A stretch of 36,266 nt of DNA from a virus. Of this stretch, positions 15,436 through 21,985 are shown piece by piece; positions within the stretch are counted from its first letter, which is position 1, and each line of letters opens with the position of its first letter. The stretch covers positions 1 to 36,266 of the IMG/VR virus record IMGVR_UViG_3300037261_000024. One strand, written 5' to 3'. Under the pieces are notes generated by a model, which saw only the letters and a list, made by a program, of their open reading frames with translations, ran no database searches and had not been told where the DNA came from. Position numbers and translations under genes: made by a program.

Positions 15436-15920
15436 GGCCGCACCGCTCCCGGCCCGGTGTACGGGTCGTCATTGTTGAAGCCCGCTGCCAGTCCGAAGGC
15501 GAAGTCCCAGCCGGCAGCCGGAGGCGCGTCAAGCGTCTCGGTCAGGGCGCCGTCGCGGAAGACGCCGTACTTGGAGGTAGCGCTGTCAGCCGCAACGCCC
15601 GAGAAGCCAAACTCCTTGGCTGCACCGGGTGCAGGGTTGGTATCGGCGCCGGTCGTGTTTCCGAGACTGGCCTGGAAGACAAAGCCCGCGTCAAGCTCGG
15701 CGGCGGTGTACTGGGTCATCGTCGGCGCGGCGGTTGTCGTCACGGGTACGGCGCTGGTCGTGGTTGTGGCCGGCGGCGCGGCGGCTGCGCCGACAAGTTC
15801 GAAGGCATAGCCCGATGCTCGGTCGAGCCAGAACGTCGGATCCTTGCCCGCCTTGACGAGGCCCAGGGCGTACTTGATGTCCTGGCTGATCGCCATCGTA
15901 AGATCGCTGGTTCTGCTCAT
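15432..15920 (-). CDS. unknown protein, Thr/Ala/Pro linker, possible virion protein
   Basis: 162 residues from the ATG at 15920 (AGGAGG six bases upstream, ATGA overlap with the preceding gene). The N-terminal third is helical (AISQDIKYALGLVKAGKDPT). A low-complexity Thr/Pro/Ala linker follows (PPATTTTSAVPVTTTAAPT), then a beta-rich segment with DAGFVFQASLGNTTGADTNP. The layout suggests a structural or surface protein. No family recognised. Confidence 0.65.
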   Translation of the reverse strand: MSRTSDLTMAISQDIKYALGLVKAGKDPTFWLDRASGYAFELVGAAAAPPATTTTSAVPVTTTAAPTMTQYTAAELDAGFVFQASLGNTTGADTNPAPGAAKEFGFSGVAADSATSKYGVFRDGALTETLDAPPAAGWDFAFGLAAGFNNDDPYTGPGAVRP

Positions 15921-16486
15921 GTAGTGCCTCCTACTGGTTGGTTGACAAGATACCCCACGGTGATGTTGTGAGCGCCGCCACTCTCGATGAACTTCCGCAC
16001 GACCGCGGCCGGAACCCACTGGCCGTAGCCGGACGTGTCGGGGTTCATCGGCTGATAGAACCGGACGCCTGATTTCAGCGAGCGATAGCAGGCGAATACG
16101 TCGTGGAGGAAGTGGTTCGGGCCGGCCTGGTACTGGAGCGCGTCCGGCAGGCTGTCACACCAGCCCTGGATGATCAAGCCCGTTCCGTTCATCAGGTGGA
16201 AGCTGCATTCGCCCCACGCCCAGCCGGTCGGCTGGATCAGCGTGAGTCCTGCAACGGCCTTGATCTCGAGGGCCAGCTGACCGAGGGTGATCCCGTCGGG
16301 ATCCTTCGTCACGGCCCGGTAGACGCTGCCATCCTTGTCCACCCTGCCGTTCGTCGCCCAGGCGACAGCCCGACCAGCTGAGGTATCACCACAAGTGACG
16401 TAGGCACCGTTCGCGCCGGGCGTGTGGTCGTCAACCTCGCTGTCGGAATGAGGGATCAATCGCCCGAAGGCTTTGGGCTGGATCAT
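15917..16486 (-). CDS. papain-like/C39-like protein, candidate lysis or cell-wall peptidase
   Basis: 189 residues. C32 in YVTCGDTSAGRAVAWATNG sits at a helix start as the catalytic Cys does in C39-type folds. H128 in NHFLHDVFACY and N148/D150 in RFYQPMNPDT fall where His and Asp/Asn are expected. GLIIQGW ... LPDALQ and a terminal QWVPAAVVRKFIE match a pattern I have seen in phage lysis regions. It could act on cell wall or on host or phage protein. No signal peptide. Neighbouring holin-like genes favour lysis, but the activity is unproven. Confidence 0.45.
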   Translation of the reverse strand: MIQPKAFGRLIPHSDSEVDDHTPGANGAYVTCGDTSAGRAVAWATNGRVDKDGSVYRAVTKDPDGITLGQLALEIKAVAGLTLIQPTGWAWGECSFHLMNGTGLIIQGWCDSLPDALQYQAGPNHFLHDVFACYRSLKSGVRFYQPMNPDTSGYGQWVPAAVVRKFIESGGAHNITVGYLVNQPVGGTT

Positions 16487-17736
16487 GGATTCGGCGTAAT
16501 CACGGCTGAAGTACAGTCGGTGTCGGACACGAGCGAGCCCGAGCTCAAGCCTTGGGTATTGTGCTGAACGGTCAGGCCGTCGATATGAGCGAACGTCAGG
16601 ACCGGACCGGCTACCGAGGCGGCGGTGCTTGTGTTGCCGCTGAACGTCACGTTGAGCATCCGGCTCGTGTTGCCGTTATCGCAGACGGCTTTGAGGGAAC
16701 CGCCGCTGATCGTGTTGCCGGTGACGAAGACGCCGTTGATTGGGGCACCAGTATGGCTGCCTTCGAGGGCGAAGAACTCCTGGCCCCATGTGCCTGCGGA
16801 GTTATTGCGGAAATAGCCGTTGGTGATCGCCTCCGTGTTGTTGTCCGGCTCGAAGTCGCAGGTAACGTAGCCCGACACATCGAACGCGGACAGTTCGTTG
16901 ATGATCCGCGTCCCGCTGATGATCGAGACACCGTTCCGCCCCGACGTGGGGAAGTGGCAGTTGTGCGCCCAGCCATCGGTGACCGCCTCCCAGAAGATGC
17001 CGTCGCCATAGGCAGCGGAACCAGTGATGTTGTAAACCTCGACCCGCGTCGTCCCGACCAGGATCAGGCTGCTCTGCCCCTCCGTGCCTGGAATGTAGAC
17101 GCCCGGCGTTGGTGAGTTGCCGGTGACCACGAAGTCGTGGATCACGATATCGGAGTTGGTGCCCCAGGAGCCACCGTAGGTATGGCCCACGACGAACGGG
17201 CTGCATAGTTGGTCGGAGCCAGACGCACCAGCGCTCACCTTCAGCGTCACGCCGCCGCCAGAAAGAACGAGGTTATTGCGGCCGCCCAGTTGGATGCCCT
17301 GGGAGAGCTGATAGATGTAGGCGGGATTGGGAGGAAACGCGATGATCAGGCCGTTCGCCTGGGCAGCGATGAACGTGTTGAGGGCAGCCGATACGTCGGT
17401 CGCGCCGGTGTGGTCGATCGAGAGCGGAACGTAGACCGTACCCGTCGTGACCGGGGGCGCGAATGGCCGACCCGGTGGCGGCGGGAACGGTGGTGGTCCC
17501 GGCGGCGGGTTCGGTGGCGGGGCCGGTGACGGCGGCGGGGTGACCCCAGGTGCGCCAACGGCGACCGGCGTCGCGCCGATAGCAGCCGACAAGACGCCCT
17601 CGATACCGTTGACCGTCTGGCTAACGGCGTAGGTATAGAGCGTCCCGTCCGTCAGCCCGGTGTCGACATAAGAAGTCGAGGTCAGGCCCGACGCGATCTT
17701 GGAGCCATTGCGGTAGACGTTGTAGGTCGTGCTCAT
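16483..17736 (-). CDS. beta-helix tailspike/depolymerase-like protein
   Basis: 417 residues. Residues 1-55 (TTYNVYRNGSKIASGLTSTS, YVDTGLTDGTLYTYAVSQTV) are the second part of a fibronectin III domain. Residues 60-95 are a Pro-rich linker. From about 100 on comes a right-handed parallel beta-helix with repeated short strands and N/G turns (IVIHDFVVTGNS, VEVYNITGSAAYGDG, NGVFVTGNTISGG, LNVTFSGNTS). Such proteins bind or cleave surface polysaccharide. The first part of the FN3 domain is encoded in the preceding gene in another frame. Confidence 0.75.
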   Translation of the reverse strand: MSTTYNVYRNGSKIASGLTSTSYVDTGLTDGTLYTYAVSQTVNGIEGVLSAAIGATPVAVGAPGVTPPPSPAPPPNPPPGPPPFPPPPGRPFAPPVTTGTVYVPLSIDHTGATDVSAALNTFIAAQANGLIIAFPPNPAYIYQLSQGIQLGGRNNLVLSGGGVTLKVSAGASGSDQLCSPFVVGHTYGGSWGTNSDIVIHDFVVTGNSPTPGVYIPGTEGQSSLILVGTTRVEVYNITGSAAYGDGIFWEAVTDGWAHNCHFPTSGRNGVSIISGTRIINELSAFDVSGYVTCDFEPDNNTEAITNGYFRNNSAGTWGQEFFALEGSHTGAPINGVFVTGNTISGGSLKAVCDNGNTSRMLNVTFSGNTSTAASVAGPVLTFAHIDGLTVQHNTQGLSSGSLVSDTDCTSAVITPNP

Positions 17737-17999
17737 GCCCAGCTCAGCGTAACGGTGTGATCGCCCGGAAGGGCCGTCAGATGCGGGGCAGCCGGCGCAA
17801 CCGGAGCCTCCAGCGCCGCAACCCGCAGCGTCAGCGCGGCGATCAGCGCGGCGTTCGCAACGTCACCGGCCTTGCGAGCCGCGATCTCCGCGTTCAACTG
17901 GCTGGTCGAGACGCTCATGTTGGGCAGGATAGCAGCGGCGAAGAAGGCCCCGATGCCCAACAGGACCGAGCGGCGTGTCTGGGGTTCCTCACGGAGCAC
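17733..17999 (-). CDS. membrane-anchored coiled-coil protein ending in half an FN3 domain
   Basis: 88 residues from the GTG at 17999. Residues 7-26 (QTRRSVLLGIGAFFAAAILP) form an RR-preceded hydrophobic segment, like a signal anchor. Residues 30-65 are a coiled coil (STSQLNAEIAARKAGDVANA). The last residues (PHLTALPGDHTVTLSWA) are the A and B strands of a fibronectin III domain that then stops. The domain continues in the next gene after a -1 shift at the ATGA overlap. It is either the N-terminal piece of a tailspike broken by one base or a separate chain. Confidence 0.6.
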   Translation of the reverse strand: MLREEPQTRRSVLLGIGAFFAAAILPNMSVSTSQLNAEIAARKAGDVANAALIAALTLRVAALEAPVAPAAPHLTALPGDHTVTLSWA

Positions 18000-18002
18000 T
18001 AG

Positions 18003-18533
18003 TCATGGCTTGATCGCCGCGATGATGTAGCCAACGGCCGCGATCACCCCGACCGCCGCCCCGATGATCGAGAAGACCACGGTCCTTGTATCGAGCGAAC
18101 CGCGCATCCGACCGACCTGCTCGTCGCTGCGGGTCTGGAGCTGGCTGAGCGAAGGCGGACCGACGTCGAGCCGACTGCGCAGGCCGGTGATGACCTCGGC
18201 CTGCGCCGCGATCAGACCGCGCAGTTCGCGGATCAGGTTCTCCGCCTCGATCCGGGGCATGAGCCTCTGGGCCTGATCTCTGAGCGTGCCCCGAAACTCG
18301 TTCTGTCCGGCATTGACCCCGGCCTGCGCGACCTCGGCCTTGGTAACCGCCTTCTCCGAGGACGCGAGCGCCGCAGCGACGGCTTCCTTGGCTGCCGCGA
18401 GGGCCGCCTGAACGGCGGTCTCCTGCGCCTTCAACAGGCCATCCACCCGACGCGTCTCCGCCACGGCCAACTGGTCCACCCGGTCGATATTGGCGTAGGC
18501 CGTAGAGAGTTTCTGTTTGCTGGCCGAACTCAT
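18003..18533 (-). CDS. long coiled-coil protein with C-terminal membrane anchor
   Basis: 176 residues. Residues 5-75 are an Ala-rich coiled coil (STAYANIDRVDQLAVAETRR), then NEFRGTLRDQAQRLMPRIEA, a signature common in phage lysis-region proteins, a second coil, and a terminal transmembrane segment (VVFSIIGAAVGVIAAVGYII). Proteins of this layout are found near endolysins and may act as holin or spanin-like partners. The ATG at 18533 overlaps the preceding stop (ATGA). Confidence 0.7.
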   Translation of the reverse strand: MSSASKQKLSTAYANIDRVDQLAVAETRRVDGLLKAQETAVQAALAAAKEAVAAALASSEKAVTKAEVAQAGVNAGQNEFRGTLRDQAQRLMPRIEAENLIRELRGLIAAQAEVITGLRSRLDVGPPSLSQLQTRSDEQVGRMRGSLDTRTVVFSIIGAAVGVIAAVGYIIAAIKP

Positions 18534-18661
18534 TCGTGGCGACGACTCCGGGGGCCGTGCGGCGCCGGCGTGAATAGCTCGGCGCCGCTAAGGGCCTCCT
18601 GGTCAGACGCCGCGGCCGTGCCCATGAAACACGCGGCGGCCATCTGATCCACGGCTCGCAT
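18530..18661 (-). CDS. 43-residue hypothetical protein
   Basis: Begins MRAVDQMAAACFMGTAAASD and ends HGPRSRRHE; the stop overlaps the coiled-coil gene start (ATGA), which is the main reason to accept it. An alternative start is the ATG at 18643. No Shine-Dalgarno is evident before 18661. No motif is recognised. Confidence 0.45.
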   Translation of the reverse strand: MRAVDQMAAACFMGTAAASDQEALSGAELFTPAPHGPRSRRHE

Positions 18662-18684
18662 CGTGGCCCGTTCTGGGCGAACCG
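18656..18684 (-). promoter_or_regulatory. possible sigma70-type promoter
   Basis: On the minus strand TTGACG lies 17 bases upstream of CACGAT, immediately after the stop of the 57-residue gene. It would drive the coiled-coil, tailspike, lysis and terminase genes. The -10 match is weak, so this is only a candidate. Confidence 0.3.
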
Positions 18685-18858
18685 TCAATATGGCTTGTGC
18701 CGCTTGTCCCGCCACGATCCGCCACACACGGCGCACGAGTCGTCGTTGATTTCGCGCCGCGGTAGGTACTCATGGAGCTTCGCCGGGTCCAGTCGCTCAC
18801 GGACCGCCGCGTTGCGTCGGTATTCGGGCTCGGCCTTGCGCCAGTACCGCTCACTCAC
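18685..18858 (-). CDS. 57-residue protein with CxxC motif
   Basis: GTG at 18858 overlaps the preceding stop (GTGA). The product starts VSERYWRKAEPEYRRNAAVR and ends DSCAVCGGSWRDKRHKPY: one CxxC, with a His pair near the terminus as possible further zinc ligands. Similar short zinc-knuckle proteins are scattered through this early region. Function unknown. Confidence 0.6.
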   Translation of the reverse strand: MSERYWRKAEPEYRRNAAVRERLDPAKLHEYLPRREINDDSCAVCGGSWRDKRHKPY

Positions 18859-19097
18859 CGCAGCCGCCGCCGCTTCACGATCGCCCGCTTCGGAATGATC
18901 GCCACCCCGCCGACTCTGCTCCCGTGGATGCTCCGGGCGAGAACGAGGACCCCCCGATCCGAGGCTAAGACGTAGCCGACCGAGTGAACGAGCACAAGGC
19001 CTCGGGCCTTCTTGGCGAGGACGGCCTCGATGTCATCCCACGGCCCCAGAAACGCCGCGGCATCCTGCCAGGTGACCTCGAGCTTGCGGCGCTTCAT
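18855..19097 (-). CDS. conserved small phage protein
   Basis: 80 residues: EVTWQDAAAFLGPWDDIEAV, then HSVGYVLASDRGVLVLARS, then GGVAIIPKRAIVKRRRL. The order W-x-D, S-V-G-Y, V-L-A-x-S and a final I-P-x-x-x-(V/I)-x-x-x-R-R-L is a pattern I know from many phage genomes, without known function. The ATG at 19097 overlaps the previous stop (ATGA). Confidence 0.7.
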   Translation of the reverse strand: MKRRKLEVTWQDAAAFLGPWDDIEAVLAKKARGLVLVHSVGYVLASDRGVLVLARSIHGSRVGGVAIIPKRAIVKRRRLR

Positions 19098-19282
19098 TTC
19101 TTCCGCAAGTCGTCCAGCACGACCGCCAGGTACTCATCGTAGGACAACACCGCCGCGTCATCCTCAGTCCGCCGCAGCGTCGAGCGGACCTGCTCGCGCT
19201 GGCCAGCGCTGTAGCCGGCGAGGTAGGCGACGAAACCCAGGATGACGGTGACGGCGGCGAAGATGAGGATCGTCATCTTCAC
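19094..19282 (-). CDS. 62-residue single-pass membrane protein
   Basis: Starts at the GTG supplied by the junction repeat at 19280-19305; the ATG at 19276 is a less well spaced alternative. Residues 3-24 are a transmembrane helix (MTILIFAAVTVILGFVAYLA) followed by GYSAGQREQVRSTLRRTEDD, a charged cytoplasmic tail with SYDEYLAVVLDDL. Role unknown. It is the last gene served by the repeat family. Confidence 0.65.
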   Translation of the reverse strand: MKMTILIFAAVTVILGFVAYLAGYSAGQREQVRSTLRRTEDDAAVLSYDEYLAVVLDDLRKK

Positions 19283-19680
19283 TCTCTGGCTCCTGTGCTG
19301 TCGGGATGGGCGAGGATGCTGCGGACGCGGCGGGCGAACTCACGAAACCGGGAGTCCAGATGGCTGTGCTCCAAGTCGCTCATCTCGTCGTTGCGCAGAT
19401 CGGCGAGGGCCTTGGCTACCGCCGCAACAATCTCCATCGCCATTGCTCGCTCAGACACAGCAGCGTCCCGAGCCACCTCCATCTGAACGATGTACGTCTC
19501 AGCCCGCGCCAGAGCTCGGGCCTCGATCTGCTCCATGAGTTTGTGCGGGAGGTGAACGGCGTACCCATTGAAGGGCTCCATCGTCCAGGCTGTGACTCCT
19601 GGCACGTCGGCCCGGATTACCGGGAGCGTGTCCTGATATGCCTGCGGGTCCATGTCCGACTCGTCTACGTCTCTGCTCAC
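19279..19680 (-). CDS. helical early protein ending in the repeat tail
   Basis: 133 residues from the GTG at 19680 in a junction repeat; the longer frame upstream only reads the repeat and preceding gene out of frame. It contains LPHKLMEQIEARALARAETY and a long helix (VARDAAVSERAMAMEIVAAV), then RFREFARRVRSILAHPDSTG. The last residues PDSTGARE are encoded by the next repeat copy. No family recognised. Confidence 0.65.
   Translation of the reverse strand: MSRDVDESDMDPQAYQDTLPVIRADVPGVTAWTMEPFNGYAVHLPHKLMEQIEARALARAETYIVQMEVARDAAVSERAMAMEIVAAVAKALADLRNDEMSDLEHSHLDSRFREFARRVRSILAHPDSTGARE
19280..19305 (-). repeat. start-associated repeat, copy 1
   Basis: Minus-strand core CCGACAGCACAGGAGCC followed by AGAGAGTGA. 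It contains AGGAG seven bases before a GTG and encodes PDSTGARE of the upstream gene. Joins the genes at 19279 and 19094. Confidence 0.9.
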
Positions 19681-19913
19681 TCTCTGGCTCCTGTGCTGTC
19701 GGGCTGGGCGCCGTCCCTGAGGATGAAGTTGCGTGGGAATGTCATCATCTCGTACTCCCCGAGATAGTCGTCCGGCATAAGTGACGACCCCGCGCCGGAC
19801 GAGTCCCACGCATAGCCGCGAACGAACGGCTCGCCGTCGATCTCGATGTCCTCGGCGTTCGACAACCAGACAGAGCCGTGTCCGGGCTCGATGCACAGAA
19901 CGTCACGCTTCAT
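19677..19913 (-). CDS. 78-residue early protein ending in the repeat tail
   Basis: Begins MKRDVLCIEPGHGSVWLSNA and contains DGEPFVRGYAWDSSGAGSSL; beta-rich and acidic. The ATG at 19913 is set by a junction repeat, and the terminal PDSTGARE by the next copy. The GEPF-V-R-G-Y pattern suggests a small beta barrel; function unknown. Confidence 0.65.
   Translation of the reverse strand: MKRDVLCIEPGHGSVWLSNAEDIEIDGEPFVRGYAWDSSGAGSSLMPDDYLGEYEMMTFPRNFILRDGAQPDSTGARE
19678..19703 (-). repeat. start-associated repeat, copy 2
   Basis: Same core and AGAGAGTGA ending as copy 1; joins the genes at 19677 and 19279. Confidence 0.9.
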
Positions 19914-20155
19914 GGCTTGGCTCCTGTGCTGTCGGGGGTGAGGACTAGACGAGCATCGAGCAGTCGCAGGACGAGTTCCCGGTCGATGAGCGTCTCGTGG
20001 TCACAGACGTTTCCGAGGGCATCGACCTCCTGGTTTAGGTCGTCGTAATGGCAGTTCGCGCACTCCCACTCGTACCCGCCGATCGAGTGGACGGGCAGCG
20101 CATCTATGGCCGCCCGGATGAACGCGAGTCGCTCGCTCGACTTCAGGTCACTCAT
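19910..20155 (-). CDS. 81-residue zinc-ribbon-like early protein
   Basis: The ATG at 20155 overlaps the preceding stop (ATGA). The start MSDLKSSERLAFIRAAIDAL is helical; CANCHYDDLNQEVDALGNVC plus DHE gives C-x2-C and a later C-D-H, a possible zinc site. It ends LTPDSTGAKP, a variant of the shared tail. Possibly nucleic-acid binding; not shown. Confidence 0.6.
   Translation of the reverse strand: MSDLKSSERLAFIRAAIDALPVHSIGGYEWECANCHYDDLNQEVDALGNVCDHETLIDRELVLRLLDARLVLTPDSTGAKP
19911..19936 (-). repeat. start-associated repeat, copy 3
   Basis: Same 17-bp core, but the end is AAGCCATGA, so the next gene starts with ATG and the tail reads PDSTGAKP. Joins the genes at 19910 and 19677. Confidence 0.9.
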
Positions 20156-20397
20156 TCGGGCCACGCTCGCGGTGTCCCGCCATCGAACCCGCCATGCCGG
20201 TATGTGCTCGCGGTGAACCGGCCATGAACGCCACACCGAAGCGTCCAATAGTGGTTCGAGCCGGAGCCGTAGTCTTCGTCGCAGGTCAGGACTTGATTGC
20301 AGACCGGGCAGTAGAACGGATCAGGCATCCAGCAGTCCCGCTCATCAATGCCGGGGGGCGCGTTAGTTCCCGCAAACTCAATCGGTGGATGCCTCAC
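20152..20397 (-). CDS. 81-residue zinc-ribbon early protein
   Basis: Starts at the GTG of the junction repeat at 20395. Contains FYCPVCNQVLTCDEDYGSG and a later WTLRCGVHGRF: C-P-x-C, a third C, then C-G-x-H, consistent with a zinc ribbon. It lacks the repeat-encoded tail, ending GTPRAWPE, because the following junction has no repeat copy. Confidence 0.65.
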   Translation of the reverse strand: MRHPPIEFAGTNAPPGIDERDCWMPDPFYCPVCNQVLTCDEDYGSGSNHYWTLRCGVHGRFTASTYRHGGFDGGTPRAWPE

Positions 20398-20681
20398 TCT
20401 CGGGCTCCTGTGCTGTCGGGATGGGCCGTGATGTGGTCGAAGTAGGACTCGGGTGCTGGCCCGACCATGTGGCCGCAGGAGCATTCCACCCAGCTATCCA
20501 CGTCGTCACCGCGGACTTCCGGCTCGTGCTTCGTCACATCCGGGATGAACAGGCCGGTGGTGCCGAGGATCGCCAAGTGGCAATCGTCCCCGGTGTTGCA
20601 ATGGACGGGCGAGAACGGTTCCTGTTCCTCGTTGTGGCGATCCACCGCCAGTCCCAGCGCCTTCGCGCCGCGATCACTCAC
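20394..20681 (-). CDS. 95-residue Cys-containing early protein with repeat tail
   Basis: GTG start at 20681 within a junction repeat. It contains FSPVHCNTGDDCHLAILGTT and WVECSCGHMVGPAPESYFDH: C-x5-C-H and C-x-C-G-H arrangements that could bind zinc. It ends HPDSTGARE from the next repeat. Function unknown. Confidence 0.65.
   Translation of the reverse strand: MSDRGAKALGLAVDRHNEEQEPFSPVHCNTGDDCHLAILGTTGLFIPDVTKHEPEVRGDDVDSWVECSCGHMVGPAPESYFDHITAHPDSTGARE
20395..20420 (-). repeat. start-associated repeat, copy 4
   Basis: Same core, end CGAGAGTGA; joins the genes at 20394 and 20152. Confidence 0.9.
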
Positions 20682-20953
20682 TCTCTGGCTCCTGTGCTGT
20701 CGGGGGTGGCCTTCTCAACGATGTCGTCGCCGACGACCGGCTCACGCTCTGCCGCTGCTATGGCGAGGGCCGCAACCTGCACCAACCTGATGTACCGACT
20801 GGCACCCGGTTTCGTCAGGCGCTCCGTGACGAGCGCGTTCCATTCGTCGTCTCGCAGGAGCGCATCGGCGTGCCAGCCCCAGCGTTCAAGTTGCATGGCT
20901 CGTTCGGCTTGAACGTGGGCCAACACCGTGATGGTCGTCCGGCTCTCACCCAT
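20678..20953 (-). CDS. MazG-like all-alpha protein (tentative)
   Basis: 91 residues from the ATG at 20953 in a junction repeat. The layout HVQAERAMQLERWGWHADAL, then EWNALVTERLTK, then YIRLVQVAALAIAAAEREP resembles a common phage family (R-x2-Q-x3-WG, then (E)LVQVAA-x-A-x3-E) that I associate with MazG-like NTP pyrophosphohydrolases. The metal-binding E-x2-E motif is not clean, so it may be inactive or only similar in shape. It ends in PDSTGARE. Confidence 0.45.
   Translation of the reverse strand: MGESRTTITVLAHVQAERAMQLERWGWHADALLRDDEWNALVTERLTKPGASRYIRLVQVAALAIAAAEREPVVGDDIVEKATPDSTGARE
20679..20704 (-). repeat. start-associated repeat, copy 5
   Basis: Identical to copies 1 and 2; joins the genes at 20678 and 20394. 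Confidence 0.9.
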
Positions 20954-21254
20954 CTCGGGCTCCTGTGCTGTCGGGATGCCACGTCTTGCCCTGAGCAAGT
21001 CCGGCCCGGAAGATGCGTTCGAGGTTCAGCCAGAGCGTTGCTGGAATATGCGTTCCCCATTCGAGGCCCTTGGCAATGTCCTCGGTGATCGGCACCGTCC
21101 CAGCCTCGATCCCTTCGTAGAGTTCGCGAGACATCCTGCCGCAACTACTTGCCGCAGCCATGACTGGCAAGTGGTTCTCCTCTCGCCATTCGTGCAACGT
21201 CTCGCCGGGATGAACGACCCAATCAGGGTTGAAACCGAACCGCTTATGGCTCAC
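20946..21254 (-). CDS. HigA-like XRE antitoxin/regulator
   Basis: 102 residues from the GTG at 21254 in a junction repeat. NPDWVVHPGETLHEWREENH at 9-28 and the helix-turn-helix followed by GTVPITEDIAKGLEWGTHIP and ATLWLNLERIFRAGL match the HigA family (W-V-x-H-P-G-E, then P-I-T-E-x-I-A, then W-L-N-L). No HigB-like toxin is next to it. It may neutralise a host toxin or regulate transcription. It ends in the shared tail with an extra DG. Confidence 0.75.
   Translation of the reverse strand: MSHKRFGFNPDWVVHPGETLHEWREENHLPVMAAASSCGRMSRELYEGIEAGTVPITEDIAKGLEWGTHIPATLWLNLERIFRAGLAQGKTWHPDSTGARDG
20951..20975 (-). repeat. start-associated repeat, copy 6
   Basis: Same core, end CGAGATGGGTGA; here the next gene starts with ATG five bases before the upstream stop, giving a tail ending ARDG. 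Joins the genes at 20946 and 20678. Confidence 0.9.
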
Positions 21255-21331
21255 TCTCTGGCTCCTGTGCTGTCGGACTGGCAATGCGGCCATTCGCGAC
21301 TGACCTCCGAGTCGTAGTCACGGCTGCTCAT
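21251..21331 (-). CDS. 26-residue mini-protein carrying the repeat tail
   Basis: ATG at 21331 begins MSSRDYDSEVSREWPHCQ and ends SDSTGARE from the repeat at 21252; it overlaps the preceding gene by 14 bases. No clear ribosome site. It may only bring ribosomes to the HigA gene, or be the remnant of a longer gene that ended with the repeat. Confidence 0.4.
   Translation of the reverse strand: MSSRDYDSEVSREWPHCQSDSTGARE
21252..21276 (-). repeat. start-associated repeat, copy 7
   Basis: Same core preceded by T instead of C (tail reads SDSTGARE), end AGAGAGTGA; joins the 26-residue ORF and the HigA-like gene. Confidence 0.9.
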
Positions 21332-21608
21332 CCAGGAGGGCGAGGACGGCGGTGAGGCGAACCCACGGCACTAGAGTCCAGCCATTCGGTCCGGTTGGGT
21401 CGGGCTGTCCGACGTAGGTAACATCAACCGGCGGCTCCAGCCCCTCCACCTTCTCAGCCAGCCTGGCTCGCTCGCGCTCGATGGCTTCGGCTTCGATGGC
21501 GTCGAGCCGGTCCGCGATGAACGAGTAGGCGTAACGCGCACCAGGAAGCGGGCTCTCACTTAGTTCAGCGAGCAGTCGCTCGCGGGCGCTCTGGGTGGGG
21601 GCGGTCAC
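21318..21608 (-). CDS. 96-residue helical early protein
   Basis: GTG at 21608 overlaps the preceding stop (GTGA). It has a strong helix or coiled coil (IADRLDAIEAEAIERERARL, AEKVEGLEPP), then a segment with VGQPDPTGPNGWTLVPWVRL. No family recognised. Confidence 0.6.
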   Translation of the reverse strand: MTAPTQSARERLLAELSESPLPGARYAYSFIADRLDAIEAEAIERERARLAEKVEGLEPPVDVTYVGQPDPTGPNGWTLVPWVRLTAVLALLDEQP

Positions 21609-21985
21609 GAGGGACGGCCCTTGGCTTCTGCGACCGGGATTACCTGGACCGTAACGGGAATAGCCCTGCCAGTGCCCACGATCTGGTGAGGCGCGACAAC
21701 CATCGGGTCGTCAATCTGGCCAATGAACACCCAACCATTGAAGGTCAAGTTCGTCTGGATCAGGGACAGGACCGGACTGATCTTCGCCGCCAACGCCTCG
21801 TTGATCCGTTCATCGCTGAGACCGACCGGAAGTTGGCCCGTCCGCCAACCAAATGCAAGCGTCGTATCGACCATGTTGCTCCCGAGCAGGTGCCCGTCCG
21901 GGAGTTGGATGGCAGCCGAGACGTTCACTTCGACCCGCACCACCGGGAAGTCGATTACCGGATCGTCTGTCTCCGGCTCAGCCAT
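21605..21985 (-). CDS. 126-residue early protein, beta-rich, unknown
   Basis: Begins MAEPETDDPVIDFPVVRVEV, followed by NVSAAIQLPDGHLLGSNMVD and later FNGWVFIGQIDDPMVVAPHQ. Alternating hydrophobic strands suggest a beta barrel. The start overlaps the stop of the preceding gene by eight bases. No function can be given. Confidence 0.6.
   Translation of the reverse strand: MAEPETDDPVIDFPVVRVEVNVSAAIQLPDGHLLGSNMVDTTLAFGWRTGQLPVGLSDERINEALAAKISPVLSLIQTNLTFNGWVFIGQIDDPMVVAPHQIVGTGRAIPVTVQVIPVAEAKGRPS

Noticed and set aside
15941-15960. TTGACA on the plus strand at about 15947
   Set aside because: It lies inside a minus-strand gene, has no matching -10 box and no plus-strand gene downstream.
18603-18854. 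83-codon minus-strand frame beginning MSGTGARPSPNT
   Set aside because: Ser/Arg-rich and out of frame with the coupled 57-residue gene at 18685-18858, which has the GTGA overlap and CxxC motif.
19681-19896. N-terminal extension of the gene at 19279-19680
   Set aside because: It reads the junction repeat and the preceding gene in another frame; the repeat supplies the ribosome site and GTG at 19680.
19280-21276. CRISPR array
   Set aside because: The repeats are separated by 230-480 bases that are coding genes, lie exactly at gene starts and lack spacer-like uniformity.
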